From Phaeobacter sp. G2 (GTDB lineage Bacteria; Pseudomonadota; Alphaproteobacteria; Rhodobacterales; Rhodobacteraceae), in NCBI GenBank assembly GCA_025163595.1, contig CP104100.1:558001-622000 (forward strand): a stretch of 64,000 nucleotides of DNA, given 5' to 3'. This document shows positions 53,062 through 63,063 of this stretch, piece after piece; within the stretch, counting starts at the first letter, position 1; every line of letters starts with the position of its first letter. Both the position numbers and the translations under genes were made by a program. The notes under the pieces were generated by a model that saw only the letters and a list, made by a program, of their open reading frames with translations, did no database searches and had not been told where the DNA came from.

Positions 53062-53580
53062 ATGAAACATTCGATCCTGATCCATCCTGATCCCCGTTTG
53101 AAAAAGGTCTGCGCTCCGGTTGCCGATCTGTCGGATAAATTGCGCGTTCTGGCCGATGACATGCTGGAAACCATGTATGGCGCACCCGGTATCGGGCTGG
53201 CAGCGCCACAGATTGGTGTGATGGATCGCCTCATCGTGCTGGATTGCGAAAAAGAGGAGGGCGTGGCGCCCAAGCCTCTGGTGATGTTCAACCCTGAGAT
53301 CATTTCCTCCTCTGATGAGACCAACGTCTACGAGGAAGGCTGCCTGTCGATCCCCGATCAATATGCCGAAGTCACCCGTCCGCGCGACGTCGAGGTGCAG
53401 TGGCTGGACCGGGACGGTAACCTGCAGCGTCAGACCTTTGACGGGCTTTGGGCCACCTGCGTGCAGCATGAGATCGACCATCTGGATGGCAAACTGTTCA
53501 TTGATTACCTGAAACCGCTCAAGCGGCAGATGATCACCCGTAAAATGCAAAAGCTCAAACGTGAGCTGGCACGGGACTAG
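53062..53580 (+). CDS. def: Peptide deformylase (active)
   Basis: This 172-residue enzyme has all three deformylase motifs: GIGLAAPQ at 43-50, EGCLS with metal ligand Cys94, and HEIDH with His136, Glu137 and His140. It removes the N-formyl group from nascent proteins at the ribosome exit. It is first of three def-family genes that precede fmt. Confidence 0.97.
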   Translation: MKHSILIHPDPRLKKVCAPVADLSDKLRVLADDMLETMYGAPGIGLAAPQIGVMDRLIVLDCEKEEGVAPKPLVMFNPEIISSSDETNVYEEGCLSIPDQYAEVTRPRDVEVQWLDRDGNLQRQTFDGLWATCVQHEIDHLDGKLFIDYLKPLKRQMITRKMQKLKRELARD

Positions 53581-53585
53581 AGATC

Positions 53586-54095
53586 ATGGCGCTGCTGCCC
53601 ATCCTGCAATGGCCTGACGCGGGCCTGTCGACCGCTTGCGCTTTGGTTGCGCCGCAGGAGGATCTCGGCCCCCTGATCGCCGATATGTTTCAGACCATGT
53701 ACGCGGCTCCGGGCCGGGGCTTGGCGGCACCGCAGGTTGGTGTACTCAAGCGCCTGTTTGTGATGGATGCCACCTGGAAGGACGGGCCGGGCACGCCCCT
53801 GGTGATGATCAACCCCGAAATCCTGACCTTTGGGGCTGAGCTTGCAACCGGCGATGAGGGCTGCTTGTCGATCCCCGGTGTGATGGCAGCGGTCCTGCGC
53901 CCCAGCACCGTGACACTGCGCTGGCAGGATGAGGCGCGCTGCTGGCAGACTGGCACATTCGACGGCTTTGCCGCCCGGTGCATACAGCATGAATATGACC
54001 ACCTCGATGGTCTGGTGACTTTTGACCGTCTGGTGCCCGAGGCCCGCGTTGAAGCCGAAGAGACCTATCGCCGACATCTGGAGAGACCCGCATGA
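53586..54095 (+). CDS. Second peptide deformylase paralogue
   Basis: This 169-residue protein keeps the motifs GRGLAAPQ (43-50), EGCLSIPG with Cys93, and HEYDH with His135, Glu136 and His139, so it should be catalytically competent. An Arg replaces the hydrophobic residue in motif 1. It follows def by 5 bp and overlaps the third paralogue by 4 bp. Confidence 0.92.
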   Translation: MALLPILQWPDAGLSTACALVAPQEDLGPLIADMFQTMYAAPGRGLAAPQVGVLKRLFVMDATWKDGPGTPLVMINPEILTFGAELATGDEGCLSIPGVMAAVLRPSTVTLRWQDEARCWQTGTFDGFAARCIQHEYDHLDGLVTFDRLVPEARVEAEETYRRHLERPA

Positions 54096-54589
54096 CCGCA
54101 CGTATTTGCCTGCCCTGGCCCGACAAACGCCTGCGCACCGCCGCCGCTGAGGTCAGCGAGATCACCGATGAGATCCGCGCGGTCTGGACCGATATGATCG
54201 ACACCATGGAGGCCATGCCCGGCGTTGGTCTGGGTGCAAATCAGATCGGGGTCATGCTGCGCCTTGCGGTGGTGGATGGCTCCAAAGAGCGCGGTCGCGC
54301 CGTGCGCATGGCCAACCCCGAGGTGCTGCATGCCTCGACCCAGCTGCGCGAACACGAAGAGGCCAGCCCCAATCTGCCCGGGGTCTCGGCCAAGATCAAA
54401 CGCCCCCGCGCCGTTACCGTGCGCTATATGGACGAAACAGGCGCGATCACCGAGCGCGATTTTGTCGGCATCGAGGCCACCAGCGTGCAGCATCAGATCG
54501 ACCATCTGAATGGTAAGCTGTACTTTGATCATCTCAGCAAGATGAAGCGCGATATGCTGATCAAGAAATCCAAGAAACTGAACGGGTAA
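54092..54589 (+). CDS. Third deformylase paralogue, catalytic residues lost
   Basis: This 165-residue protein keeps the fold (MPGVGLGANQIGVMLRLAVV, VQHQIDHLNGKLYFDHLSK). Motif 2 reads EEASPNLPG where the family has EGCLSIPG, so the metal-ligand cysteine is replaced by Ser92. Motif 3 is HQIDH with Gln135 in place of the catalytic glutamate. Motif 1 has Gly48 and Asn50 for Ala and Pro. It is thus unlikely to be a deformylase. The intact frame and coupling to active def suggest a retained binding or regulatory role. Confidence 0.9.
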   Translation: MTARICLPWPDKRLRTAAAEVSEITDEIRAVWTDMIDTMEAMPGVGLGANQIGVMLRLAVVDGSKERGRAVRMANPEVLHASTQLREHEEASPNLPGVSAKIKRPRAVTVRYMDETGAITERDFVGIEATSVQHQIDHLNGKLYFDHLSKMKRDMLIKKSKKLNG

Positions 54590-54607
54590 ACCCAAGGGGG
54601 CAACAGC

Positions 54608-55555
54608 ATGCGTATCATTTTCATGGGAACGCCGGAGTTCTCAGTACCGGTCTTGGATGCGCTGGTTGCGGCCGGTCACGAGATCGCAGCGGTCTATAGC
54701 CAGCCGCCCCGTCCGGCTGGTCGTGGCAAAAAGGACCGGCCCACCCCGGTGCATGCCCGCGCCGCTGAGCTGGGCTTGGAGGTGCGCCACCCGGTGTCGC
54801 TTAAGGGCGCCGTCGAACAGGAAGAATTTGCCTCGCTGGGCGCTGATATTGCGGTGGTGGTGGCCTATGGCCTGATCCTGCCGCAGGCGATTCTGGACGC
54901 GCCTGCCAAGGGCTGTCTGAACATTCACGCCAGCCTGCTGCCGCGCTGGCGCGGCGCGGCGCCAATCCACCGGGCCATCATGGCCGGCGACGCCGAGACC
55001 GGCGTCTGCATCATGCAGATGGAGGCCGGGTTGGATACCGGGCCGGTGCTGCTGCGCGAAGGCACCCCGATTGGCGATGAGGAAACCACCAGCCAGCTGC
55101 ATGATCGCCTGTCGGAAATGGGCGCGTCCTTGATTGTCACCGCGCTGCGCCATCTCGATGGGCTGACACCGGATGTGCAGCCAGACGAGGGCGTGACCTA
55201 TGCCGCCAAGATCGACAAAAGCGAGGCGCAGATCGACTGGACGCAACCGGCGAAAGAGGTGGACCGCAAAATTCGCGCCCTATCGCCCTTTCCCGGCGCC
55301 TGGGTCGACATAGATGGCCAGCGGATAAAGCTCCTGGCCTCGCGGCTGGCCACCACAGGCACTATGGGCACCGGCACCATGGGCACCGGCGCGCCGGGGC
55401 AGGTGCTGGATGGCGACAGCCTGACAATTGCCTGTGGCGCCGGGGAGGAGGCTGGCGCGATTGAAATTCTGCGCTTGCAACGGGCCGGCAAAGGCGCGCA
55501 GGATCGCGACATCTTTGTGCGGGGCTTCCCGCTTGCCACAGGGCGACAGTTGTAA
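54608..55555 (+). CDS. fmt: Methionyl-tRNA formyltransferase
   Basis: This 315-residue enzyme starts [20 protein letters not shown]. The catalytic Asn-His segment is [20 protein letters not shown] and [15 protein letters not shown] follows. It formylates initiator Met-tRNA using 10-formyl-THF. In the C-terminal domain a 15-bp duplication (55361-55390) encodes a [10 protein letters not shown] linker. It is 18 bp after the third def-like gene. Confidence 0.97.
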   Translation: MRIIFMGTPEFSVPVLDALVAAGHEIAAVYSQPPRPAGRGKKDRPTPVHARAAELGLEVRHPVSLKGAVEQEEFASLGADIAVVVAYGLILPQAILDAPAKGCLNIHASLLPRWRGAAPIHRAIMAGDAETGVCIMQMEAGLDTGPVLLREGTPIGDEETTSQLHDRLSEMGASLIVTALRHLDGLTPDVQPDEGVTYAAKIDKSEAQIDWTQPAKEVDRKIRALSPFPGAWVDIDGQRIKLLASRLATTGTMGTGTMGTGAPGQVLDGDSLTIACGAGEEAGAIEILRLQRAGKGAQDRDIFVRGFPLATGRQL

Positions 55556-55604
55556 CAGGGCGGCAGTTTCAAACTGGGCGTCACTGTAAACGGGGAGTAG
55601 GGCA

Positions 55605-55841
55605 TTGTTTCTGACCATGATGGGCACCGTGGTGATTGCCGGGATCACCGGCTACGCGGCAGAGAAAAGCGGCTTTACCCAAAACGGCTACCTGCCTTCG
55701 ATCATCATCTGCATCGGCGGCGCCTTTTTGTTCTTCTTTGTACGGATCATGTTTGGCATCGGGTTTGCCTCACCGGGGCTTAATGCCATTGTGTCCTCAA
55801 TAGGGGCACTGATCATCGTGCCGTTTCACTGGCGACGTTAG
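55605..55841 (+). CDS. Small hydrophobic membrane protein
   Basis: This 78-residue protein (TTG start preceded by GGGGAG; an ATG at 55617 is possible) has two to three helices (IAGITGYAAEKSGF, IIICIGGAFLFFFVRIMF, AIVSSIGALIIVPFH). It resembles the GlsB/YeaQ-like neighbours in size and glycine content and lies 12 bp before such a gene. Function is unknown. Confidence 0.65.
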   Translation: MFLTMMGTVVIAGITGYAAEKSGFTQNGYLPSIIICIGGAFLFFFVRIMFGIGFASPGLNAIVSSIGALIIVPFHWRR

Positions 55842-55853
55842 CGGAGAGATATT

Positions 55854-56090
55854 ATGAGTGTTGTGTTTCTGATCATCATTGGCGTTGCGGCTGGTTTTCT
55901 GGCGACGCGGATTATGGGGATTGAGTCCGATATCATCACCACCATGGCGATTGGCATTGCCGGCGCCCTGATCGGCGGATTTGTCCTGCGTGCCTTGTTG
56001 ACGGTAATGGGCATGGTCGCAGGCATGGTCGGCGCGGTGCTGGGCGCCCTGACGCTGATCTGGCTGTGGCAGACATATATCAAGCGCTAA
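55854..56090 (+). CDS. GlsB/YeaQ/YmgE-family small membrane protein
   Basis: This 78-residue protein has three hydrophobic segments with glycine patterns (LIIIGVAAGFLATRIMG, IGIAGALIGGFVLR, GMVAGMVGAVLGALTLIWLW) as in the transglycosylase-associated/GlsB family. These are small inner-membrane proteins, often stress-related, with no known activity. Confidence 0.75.
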   Translation: MSVVFLIIIGVAAGFLATRIMGIESDIITTMAIGIAGALIGGFVLRALLTVMGMVAGMVGAVLGALTLIWLWQTYIKR

Positions 56091-56186
56091 GGTCGATCAG
56101 GTTTTACCCGACCTGTGGTCGCACGTTTGAGGCCGTTGAGCTTTGACCGCTCGGTAGCGCAAGTTGTTAAAAATTCGGTGTAACAA

Positions 56187-56621
56187 ATGCTTGTTGAACA
56201 CACTCACCTTCATCTGCAGTCCGTTCCTCCTGATCGGGGGGAGTTTCTGCTGCTAAAAGTAATGGTAGAGCTGGGGTTGACGGGCGGCGGGCTGCAATTT
56301 GAGAACGGGTTAAGCCCGGAGATGAACGCCCTTTTTCGCGATCAATTTGGTCGCTGGCAGGCTCTGAGAGCAGGGGCGGTGGCGGCCTTGCAGGAAGCAG
56401 GAGTTGAAAATGCGTTGGTCTGCGTGGTTGGTGTGAAGTTTCAAGATGACAGTCTTTCGCTGCCCCTCTGTGAGCAACTTTCAAAAACCTGCATCACCGG
56501 CGCCTTAGAGAATCCGGAAGTTCCTTTCACGGAAACGGGGAATAGGCGGGAAATACAGCGTTTCAAAGACAGGAATGCCGACCTGTTAGAGGCTTGGAGC
56601 GAGAACCAATTGTTTAACTAA
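56187..56621 (+). CDS. Hypothetical protein
   Basis: This 144-residue soluble protein starts MLVEHTHLHLQSVPPDRGEF. It has no signal or membrane segment, an acidic C-terminus (KDRNADLLEAWSENQLF) and no recognised domain. The region around is less GC-rich than its neighbours, which may suggest acquisition. Confidence 0.5.
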   Translation: MLVEHTHLHLQSVPPDRGEFLLLKVMVELGLTGGGLQFENGLSPEMNALFRDQFGRWQALRAGAVAALQEAGVENALVCVVGVKFQDDSLSLPLCEQLSKTCITGALENPEVPFTETGNRREIQRFKDRNADLLEAWSENQLFN

Positions 56622-56652
56622 ATACCCAGAGCCGGTGTGTTTTTGAACGGTC

Positions 56653-57276
56653 TTAACTGCGTGGTGGGCGGCTTTTATAGACGGGTAGATGCCAGCCAAA
56701 GGCGATGGAGCCTGCCCGCAGCCCCCAACAGACCATGGCGCATAAGACCAGAGCGAGGCCAGAGGCCAGGCCGAATGAGCTGGCCGCAACCGCCACAATG
56801 GCGCCGCTCATGGCGCAGGTGATATAAAGCTCTCCCTGTTTCAGCACCAAGGGGACTTCCCCCACCACCACATCGCGCATCAACCCGCCCATGCTGCCGG
56901 TGGCCATGCCCATCAGCACCACGATGACAGCGGGCTTGTCCAGCGCCAGTGCAACACCGGTGCCAGCCGAGACCGCAACGGCCAGGGCAAAACTGTCGAG
57001 CCAGATCAGCAGGCGCAAACGGCTCTCTACCAGATGGGCGGTAAAGAACACCACAACAGCCGCGCCCGCCGCCAGCAGGATGTGGTTGGGATCGGCAACC
57101 CAGAACACCTCTTCGCGGTTCAGTACCAGATCCCGCACCGTGCCGCCGCCCACCGCAGTCAGACACGAGATGAAGGCAAAGCCGACGATATCCAGTTGGG
57201 CGCGGCTCGCCACCAGCGCGCCCGTCAGGGCAAAGACCAATACAGCGGCATAGTCGAGCAGGGTGACAAATGTCAT
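56653..57276 (-). CDS. Trimeric intracellular cation channel (TRIC) / UPF0126 family protein
   Basis: This 207-residue protein has seven helices and paired repeats. The glycine motifs LTAVGGGTVRDLVLNREEVF and MATGSMGGLMRDVVVGEVPL bind lipid and line the pore in bacterial TRIC channels. AAGGAG lies 9 bp before the ATG at 57276. Transport of K+ is the known activity in characterised homologues. Confidence 0.88.
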   Translation of the reverse strand: MTFVTLLDYAAVLVFALTGALVASRAQLDIVGFAFISCLTAVGGGTVRDLVLNREEVFWVADPNHILLAAGAAVVVFFTAHLVESRLRLLIWLDSFALAVAVSAGTGVALALDKPAVIVVLMGMATGSMGGLMRDVVVGEVPLVLKQGELYITCAMSGAIVAVAASSFGLASGLALVLCAMVCWGLRAGSIAFGWHLPVYKSRPPRS

Positions 57277-57307
57277 TGTGATCTCTCCTTGATCCCCTGC
57301 GCGGGCC

Positions 57308-57775
57308 TCATGCCTTTGATTTGCTTTTCTTGAACGGCGCCATACCGGCGCGGGCCAGCTCATCGGCGCGTTCGTTTTCGGGGTGGCCCGCATGGCCCTT
57401 GACCCATTCCCAGGTCACCTGATGGCGGCTTTGGGCGGCATCCAGACGCTGCCACAGCTCGACATTTTTGACGGGCTTCTTGGCAGCGTTTTTCCAGCCG
57501 TTTTTCTTCCAGCCAAAGATCCAGCCGGTGATGCCGTTTTTCACATAGTTGCTATCGGTCACCAGGGTTAGCGCTGAGGGCCGGTCGAGGCTTTCCAGCG
57601 CATTGATCGCGGCCAGAAGCTCCATCCGGTTGTTGGTGGTATTGGCCTCGCCGCCCTTGAGTTCCTTTTCCTTGATGACGTTGTCGCCATCCTTGGCCTG
57701 CAACAGGGCGCCCCAGCCGCCGGGGCCGGGATTGCCGGAGCAGGCGCCATCGGTATAGGCATAGAGATCAGCCAT
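57308..57775 (-). CDS. rnhA: Ribonuclease HI
   Basis: This 155-residue enzyme has catalytic Asp9 ([19 protein letters not shown]), Glu52 ([13 protein letters not shown]) and Asp74 (LVTDSNYV), and a late [15 protein letters not shown] segment. It cuts RNA in RNA-DNA hybrids. The ATG at 57775 overlaps the stop of the methyltransferase gene by 8 bp. Confidence 0.96.
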   Translation of the reverse strand: MADLYAYTDGACSGNPGPGGWGALLQAKDGDNVIKEKELKGGEANTTNNRMELLAAINALESLDRPSALTLVTDSNYVKNGITGWIFGWKKNGWKNAAKKPVKNVELWQRLDAAQSRHQVTWEWVKGHAGHPENERADELARAGMAPFKKSKSKA

Positions 57776-58361
57776 GACAGGCCACCGAAATCCAGCGGGC
57801 CATGGTGCCATCAAGGCCTTCGCTTTCCCCAAACGCGCAGTTCAGCACGGTAAATCCGGCGGTCTTGAGCAAATCTTGCAAGTCGTCTTCCTCGTAATAG
57901 GTATAAAGCCGCCCGAGAGCGTCGCGGGCTTCGCCTTTACCCAGCTTGAGGGCGATATAAAAGACGCCGTTTGATTTCAGGGCGCGTTTTAGTGCAGCCA
58001 GATGGTGGGGCATGGCGGCACGTGGGGCGTGCAACAGGCTGTAATTGGCCCAGATCCCGTCATAGAGTGCGACGCCCTGGATCTCCTCAAAGGTCGCCCG
58101 CCAGGCGGTAACACCTGGCATATCCTGTGCAAGAGCAACCATTTCCTGCGAGGCATCGGTGGCATCGGCGTGCAGGCCCGCTTTGGCCATCACCGCAGCC
58201 GAGGTGCCGGGGCCGCAGCCCAGATCCAGCACCCGGCCTGCGGAAGGGCAGGCGGTAATGAACTCCAGCAATCGCGGGTCATTGCTGAGATAGTCCTGGT
58301 TCAGTGCTGCATAGTCTGCGGCCCGGTCACCATAAACTTTGAGTGTTTCTGTGTCGCTCAT
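57768..58361 (-). CDS. Class I SAM-dependent methyltransferase
   Basis: This 197-residue protein has the SAM motif [20 protein letters not shown] near residue 45, [14 protein letters not shown] and [20 protein letters not shown]. The substrate is unknown. The start [20 protein letters not shown] is at 58361. It overlaps rnhA, so the two are likely co-transcribed. Confidence 0.85.
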   Translation of the reverse strand: MSDTETLKVYGDRAADYAALNQDYLSNDPRLLEFITACPSAGRVLDLGCGPGTSAAVMAKAGLHADATDASQEMVALAQDMPGVTAWRATFEEIQGVALYDGIWANYSLLHAPRAAMPHHLAALKRALKSNGVFYIALKLGKGEARDALGRLYTYYEEDDLQDLLKTAGFTVLNCAFGESEGLDGTMARWISVACHG

Positions 58362-58405
58362 CGAAGGCCTTATCAATGGGGGGTGTTGGAGGTGGGCCGT
58401 GGCGG

Positions 58406-59020
58406 TCAGGCGCGTTCAATGGCCAGTCGGGCGGCAAGGGCGGCAAAAATGCCAGCAAAGCCACGGTTGAGCCATTTTATCACGGTTTCGGATCCCAGCA
58501 CAAATTGCCGGGCCTGGGCTGCGAAATACCCATAGAGCACAAAGACCACAAAGGTGAGCCCCATGAACACCGCGCCCAGCAGGGCCATTTCAGAGGTGGC
58601 ATGCGCCGGGTCGCCGGACAGGAAGGGCGGCAACAGCGCCAGGAAAAACACCGACAGCTTGGGGTTGAGGATATTGATCAGCGCGCCGCGTTGGGCGATG
58701 CGCAGAGCCGATTGCCGTTTGGTCTGCGAAGAGATCGTCAGCGCCCCACCAGAGCGCAGCGCCTGCCAGGCCAGATAGAGCAGGTAAAGCACCCCGAGTG
58801 TTTTCACGACTTGGAACAGCAGCGCGGAGCTGTGCAGTACCGCTGCCAGCCCCAGGGTTGCCGCAGCGAGATGCGGCAGGATGCCAAGGGTGCAGCCCAA
58901 AGCGGCCCAAACCGCAGACCGTGCCCCCTGACCAAGCCCCAGCGCCAGCGTATAAAGAACCCCGGTTCCGGGGGCCAGAACGACAACAATTGCGGTGATG
59001 AGAAACTGCATGGAAATCAT
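58406..59020 (-). CDS. LysE-family exporter
   Basis: This 204-residue protein has six helices with the LysE/RhtB features VVLAPGTGVLYTLALGLGQG, AALGCTLGILPHL and ALINILNPKLSVFFLALLPP. Members export amino acids or related compounds. The start may be at MQFLITA, 9 bp inside. It is 44 bp before the methyltransferase gene. Confidence 0.88.
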   Translation of the reverse strand: MISMQFLITAIVVVLAPGTGVLYTLALGLGQGARSAVWAALGCTLGILPHLAAATLGLAAVLHSSALLFQVVKTLGVLYLLYLAWQALRSGGALTISSQTKRQSALRIAQRGALINILNPKLSVFFLALLPPFLSGDPAHATSEMALLGAVFMGLTFVVFVLYGYFAAQARQFVLGSETVIKWLNRGFAGIFAALAARLAIERA

Positions 59021-59170
59021 TAGCTGGCCCTTTCGGTGGGGTCTCGATCTGGTCTGACATCTCAGCCTAAGAGCAAGTGAGCGCGCCGTAAACAGCCAGG
59101 GTCACCACGCGCTGGCTCTTGGCCACTGCTGTCAGGTCATTGCCATCCGGCGGCTGTCATCAGGATACTG

Positions 59171-60145
59171 TCAGGCCGAGCTCTCAGCCGATTTGTTGGC
59201 GGGGTGGCGCAGCACTCGTGGGACTTTGAATTCCACCCGTTCCACGGCGGTTTCGACCACCTCAACCGTCACATCATAGCGGGCGCGAAAGGCGTCGATG
59301 ACCTCGTTGACCAGCAGTTCAGGCGCTGAGGCACCGGCGGTGATGGCAATGCTAGAGATCCCCTCCAGGGCGCGCCAGTCAATGTTGTCGGCCCGCTGCA
59401 CCAGCTGGGCATATTTGCAGCCCGCTTTTGCCCCGACCTCAACCAGTCGGCGCGAATTTGACGAATTTAGCGCGCCCACAACCAGCATGGCATCGGATTT
59501 GGGCGCAACCGCCTTAACCGCTTCTTGCCGGTTGGTGGTGGCGTAGCAGATGTCTTCCTTATGGGGGCCGACAATGGCCGGAAACCGTGCTTCCAGCGCC
59601 GCGACGATGCCCTTGGTGTCATCCACCGACAGGGTGGTTTGGGTGACATAGGCCAGTTGCTGCGGATCGCGCACCTGCACCTTTGCCACATCTTCGGGGG
59701 TTTCCACCAAAATCACCTCACCCTCGGGCAATTGCCCCATGGTGCCGACGGTTTCCGGGTGGCCCTTATGGCCGATCATGATCATCTGCAGCCCCTGTTC
59801 CGCGTGGCGCTGCGCCTCGATATGGACCTTGCTGACCAGCGGGCAGGTGGCATCCACATAGACCATCTGGCGCGCCTCAGCGGCGGCGGGTACCGATTTG
59901 GGCACCCCATGGGCTGAGAAGATTACCGGACGATCTTGGGGGCATTCTTCCAGCTCTTCGACAAAAACCGCACCTTTGGCCCGCAACCCATCCACCACAA
60001 ATTTGTTGTGGACGATCTCGTGGCGCACGTAGACGGGGGCGCCCCATTTTTCGAGCGCCAGTTCTACAATCTTGATGGCGCGATCAACGCCGGCACAAAA
60101 ACCGCGTGGCGCAGCCAGATAAAGTGTCAGGGCAGGTTTGGTCAT
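59171..60145 (-). CDS. ispH: 4-hydroxy-3-methylbut-2-enyl diphosphate reductase IspH
   Basis: This 324-residue [4Fe-4S] enzyme has cluster cysteines Cys17 ([13 protein letters not shown]), Cys101 ([12 protein letters not shown]) and Cys200 ([14 protein letters not shown]), and the family [10 protein letters not shown] segment. It is the last step of the MEP pathway, giving IPP and DMAPP. Its presence shows that this organism makes isoprenoids by MEP, which bears on the role of the HMG-CoA reductase at 38.6 kb. Confidence 0.97.
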   Translation of the reverse strand: MTKPALTLYLAAPRGFCAGVDRAIKIVELALEKWGAPVYVRHEIVHNKFVVDGLRAKGAVFVEELEECPQDRPVIFSAHGVPKSVPAAAEARQMVYVDATCPLVSKVHIEAQRHAEQGLQMIMIGHKGHPETVGTMGQLPEGEVILVETPEDVAKVQVRDPQQLAYVTQTTLSVDDTKGIVAALEARFPAIVGPHKEDICYATTNRQEAVKAVAPKSDAMLVVGALNSSNSRRLVEVGAKAGCKYAQLVQRADNIDWRALEGISSIAITAGASAPELLVNEVIDAFRARYDVTVEVVETAVERVEFKVPRVLRHPANKSAESSA

Positions 60146-60447
60146 CGGCGTCTCCTTCGCGGCAGAAGTAAGGCTTTGCCGGCCCAAGGTCCAGCCTGAT
60201 GAACCCGCTGGATGAGGCTGTGCACAGCCCCGGTTGTTTGGTCAGGCCGGGCAGAATACCGCTGGGGCACCCGGCGGTCGCCGTGTTCTCACGGTGCATA
60301 AAGTCTATGCAAAAAGGAATATGTTAACTGATCTGCTCCATGTTTGGGGCAAAGCGGGGGCCTTTCCTGCGCCAAAGGGGGCTGCGCGCGATACCTCTTT
60401 GGGGGTGAACAGTATGTAGTTTTGGTCGGGTAGAGGATAAAAACGCC
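60146..60447. other. 302-bp divergent intergenic region
   Basis: This gap holds the promoters of ispH and of the hybrid kinase gene. An AT-rich stretch at about 60305-60330 could be a -10 region for the kinase. No clear operator or coding sequence is seen. Confidence 0.3.
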
Positions 60448-62661
60448 GTGTACGGAAAAACGAGCCCAACCGAGTGCCTTGCGTTGGAGGAAAAGGGCGA
60501 TTTTGCCACCCGGCAATATGCGGTCACGATGGAGCGCCGGTTTCGCACTGTCAGCGTCAGCTGCAATCTTGTGGTGGTGCTGGGCCTTCTGTGGATCGCT
60601 TTGGGCATCTCCATAAATGCGCCCAGCGTGGTGATCATCTCAACAATTGCGATTTTGGGTTCGATCGCCGCGCGTTTGCTCATAAATACGGAATATACGC
60701 TTTTGGCCCGCCTGCTGTGGTATTTCACGGGCTTGGTTGTGGTCATGGCGTCCGTTTTCACCATGCCCCCCGAAAGCTATATCGAACTGTTTTTTGTTGT
60801 CCTTCTCGGCGGGCCCTTTATGACGTTTTCGATGCGTCGCGAAAAGGCGATGATCATTACGCTGTTGGGGATCGTCTTTGCAAGCTGGGTGATGTTTCGG
60901 TTTTTGGGACATGATTATTTTGGCCCGCCGCTTGTCGAGGTGGCGATTCCCGTCAGCTATCTTTCTGGCGGTGTGTTGGTCACGGTTTTTGCCGTCCTCG
61001 TTGTCGAAATGATGGCTTTTGGCGAGTTGGCGGAAAGCTATAGCGATGATCTGTTGCAGGCGCACCAAAAGGAAAGCCAGGCGAATCATGCCAAAAGCGA
61101 GTTCCTTGCCGCCATGAGCCATGAAATCCGAACGCCGATGAATGGGGTGCTGGGGATGGTTGAGGTGCTTGAAAGAACGGATCTCATCCCTGAACAGCAG
61201 CGCCTTCTGAACACCATCAAAGAGTCTTCGACCTCGCTTTTGTGGATTATTGACGACATCCTGGATGTCTCTCGTATCGAAGCAGGCAAAATGGAGTTGT
61301 TTGAAACGCCCATGCGCCTGTTACCGCTGGTCGAGGGGGCGGCGGCAACCCTGCGGCCCCATGCCAGCCAGATGGATGTGGACCTGGCCCTGACGATACA
61401 GGCAGATCTGCCGGATACGCTGAGGGGCGATGCGGGGCGCCTGCGTCAGATTTTGCTCAACCTCATTGGCAATGCGATCAAATTCTCTGAACCGCTGGCC
61501 GGCGAAGCTGCCGGACGGGTGCGTTTGCGTGTGGAGATCTGCGAGCCCGGCTGGATTGATTTTGTCGTTGAGGACAACGGCATCGGCATTGAGCCAGAGG
61601 TCCAGGAGGCGATCTTTGCCCCCTTTGAACGTTCAGCAGTGGTGGCCAAGCGGATGATCAAGGGCAATGGCCTGGGATTGACGATTGTGCAGCAATTGGT
61701 CTCCAAGATGGGGGGCACTGTTTCGGTGGACAGCACCTTGGGTGAAGGCAGCACCTTCACGGTCCGGCTGCCCGTTCTGGAACCCTCCGGCCCGATTAAG
61801 GGGCCGCGGTTGGCAGGGACAAAAGTTGTGGCAATGCTGCCAGAGCAGGGACGGGAGTGTAACTGGCCCACTTATGTCCTGGCTGCTGACTGTGATCTGA
61901 AATGGGTGTCCAGCCGGGAAGAGTTTATCGGGCTTGCCCGTCTTGCTGGACGGGAGTCCATTTTTGTGCTGCCGGATGAGATTGAAGATGATCAGCGGTC
62001 CGGCTGGTGTCGCACCCGTATCGAAAAAGAGCTTCCAGACCTGAAAGTTCTTGAGTTCAAATCCTGCGCTGACATGTTGCAGCTGAGCTCAAGCAACCGC
62101 TGGGCTGTGGTGCAATCCGGGCCGGTGCTGCCCAGCGAGCTGTGGGACGCCCTGGAAAACTTGGTGGGATATGGCACCAACAAAGAGCCCCAGACCCATT
62201 CGGGAACCAAAGACCGCGCGACCGCACTGAATATGACGGGGGGGCGGATCCTGGTGGCTGAAGACAATGAAATCAACCGCGCGGTTATTGAGAGCCAGCT
62301 GGGGCTGCTGGGGTGCACGGTGACCATGACGCGTGACGGGGCAGAATGTCTTTCGGCCTGGAACAACGGTAACTTTGACATGGTTCTGGCGGATTGCCAG
62401 ATGCCGGTGATGGATGGGTTTGAGCTGACACGCGCTATTCGCCAGATCGAAACCGAGCAGGGGCTGCGCCATACGCCGATTGTGGCAGTTACGGCAAACG
62501 CACTGGAGGGGGAGATTGGGAAATGCCTGGCCGAGGGAATGGATGCTTTTGTTTCCAAACCCGTGACATTAGCTGGTTTGGAAGCGGTGATCCGACAGCA
62601 ATTGCCTGCCTCCGATGTTAGTGCAGAAACCCGGCGATGGGCTGCGGCTCAACGAGGTTAA
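60448..62661 (+). CDS. Hybrid sensor histidine kinase
   Basis: This 737-residue protein starts at a GTG. About six hydrophobic helices (38-190) form an integral sensor without a periplasmic domain. HisKA has His225 ([17 protein letters not shown]), and the ATPase domain shows [19 protein letters not shown] and [14 protein letters not shown] divergent segment at about 455-595 may be a degenerate receiver. The final receiver domain has Asp649 ([12 protein letters not shown]) and Lys704. No HPt protein or response regulator is adjacent. Confidence 0.9.
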   Translation: MYGKTSPTECLALEEKGDFATRQYAVTMERRFRTVSVSCNLVVVLGLLWIALGISINAPSVVIISTIAILGSIAARLLINTEYTLLARLLWYFTGLVVVMASVFTMPPESYIELFFVVLLGGPFMTFSMRREKAMIITLLGIVFASWVMFRFLGHDYFGPPLVEVAIPVSYLSGGVLVTVFAVLVVEMMAFGELAESYSDDLLQAHQKESQANHAKSEFLAAMSHEIRTPMNGVLGMVEVLERTDLIPEQQRLLNTIKESSTSLLWIIDDILDVSRIEAGKMELFETPMRLLPLVEGAAATLRPHASQMDVDLALTIQADLPDTLRGDAGRLRQILLNLIGNAIKFSEPLAGEAAGRVRLRVEICEPGWIDFVVEDNGIGIEPEVQEAIFAPFERSAVVAKRMIKGNGLGLTIVQQLVSKMGGTVSVDSTLGEGSTFTVRLPVLEPSGPIKGPRLAGTKVVAMLPEQGRECNWPTYVLAADCDLKWVSSREEFIGLARLAGRESIFVLPDEIEDDQRSGWCRTRIEKELPDLKVLEFKSCADMLQLSSSNRWAVVQSGPVLPSELWDALENLVGYGTNKEPQTHSGTKDRATALNMTGGRILVAEDNEINRAVIESQLGLLGCTVTMTRDGAECLSAWNNGNFDMVLADCQMPVMDGFELTRAIRQIETEQGLRHTPIVAVTANALEGEIGKCLAEGMDAFVSKPVTLAGLEAVIRQQLPASDVSAETRRWAAAQRG

Positions 62662-62747
62662 GGGCAGCACAAGGCAGTGTAGGGCGAACCTACAGGGCCA
62701 GACCTGGTGAGGCTGCTGGATTTTGCGCTTTTGGGCTTTGTAGCAGG

Positions 62748-62800
62748 GGTTCAAAACGGGCTGAGTGAGTGGCTACCCGTTTTGAACCGTCTGTTTTTTT
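62748..62800 (+). terminator. Strong terminator after the hybrid kinase gene
   Basis: A perfect 13-bp stem GGTTCAAAACGGG/CCCGTTTTGAACC with a 15-nt loop is followed by GTCTG and seven T residues. It is 87 bp past the kinase stop. Confidence 0.9.
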
Positions 62801-62894
62801 TAACCAACTGCCAGAGGCTGCTACCCTGGGGGCGCTGTTGCCTCGGGGCAGGGGGCATCACGATCAGGTCTTCTGTCGGCGGGACTTCTGCTGA

Positions 62895-62929
62895 CAGCTG
62901 TTCCCTTTGAAGACGACTGGGAACAGCTG
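62895..62929. other. Second perfect hairpin in the convergent gap
   Basis: CAGCTGTTCCC/GGGAACAGCTG, 11-bp stem with a 13-nt loop, lies between the kinase terminator and the NYN gene. No T-run follows on either strand. The rest of the 402-bp gap (62662-63063) shows no gene. Confidence 0.6.
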
Positions 62930-63063
62930 AGTGCTGTTATTGATCGGGCAGGTTCTGACGCTTAATCCTAACACAAGCGCAAAGAGCAGACCGATCCGGC
63001 AGAAGGTCCCTCGGGAATGCAACCAGTGTGCCCCAAATACAGGCCACGCCGTCGCACATTTGT

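Noticed and set aside
62707..62910. 67-codon frame after the hybrid kinase gene
   Set aside because: It spans the terminator stem and has no ribosome-binding site or recognisable sequence.
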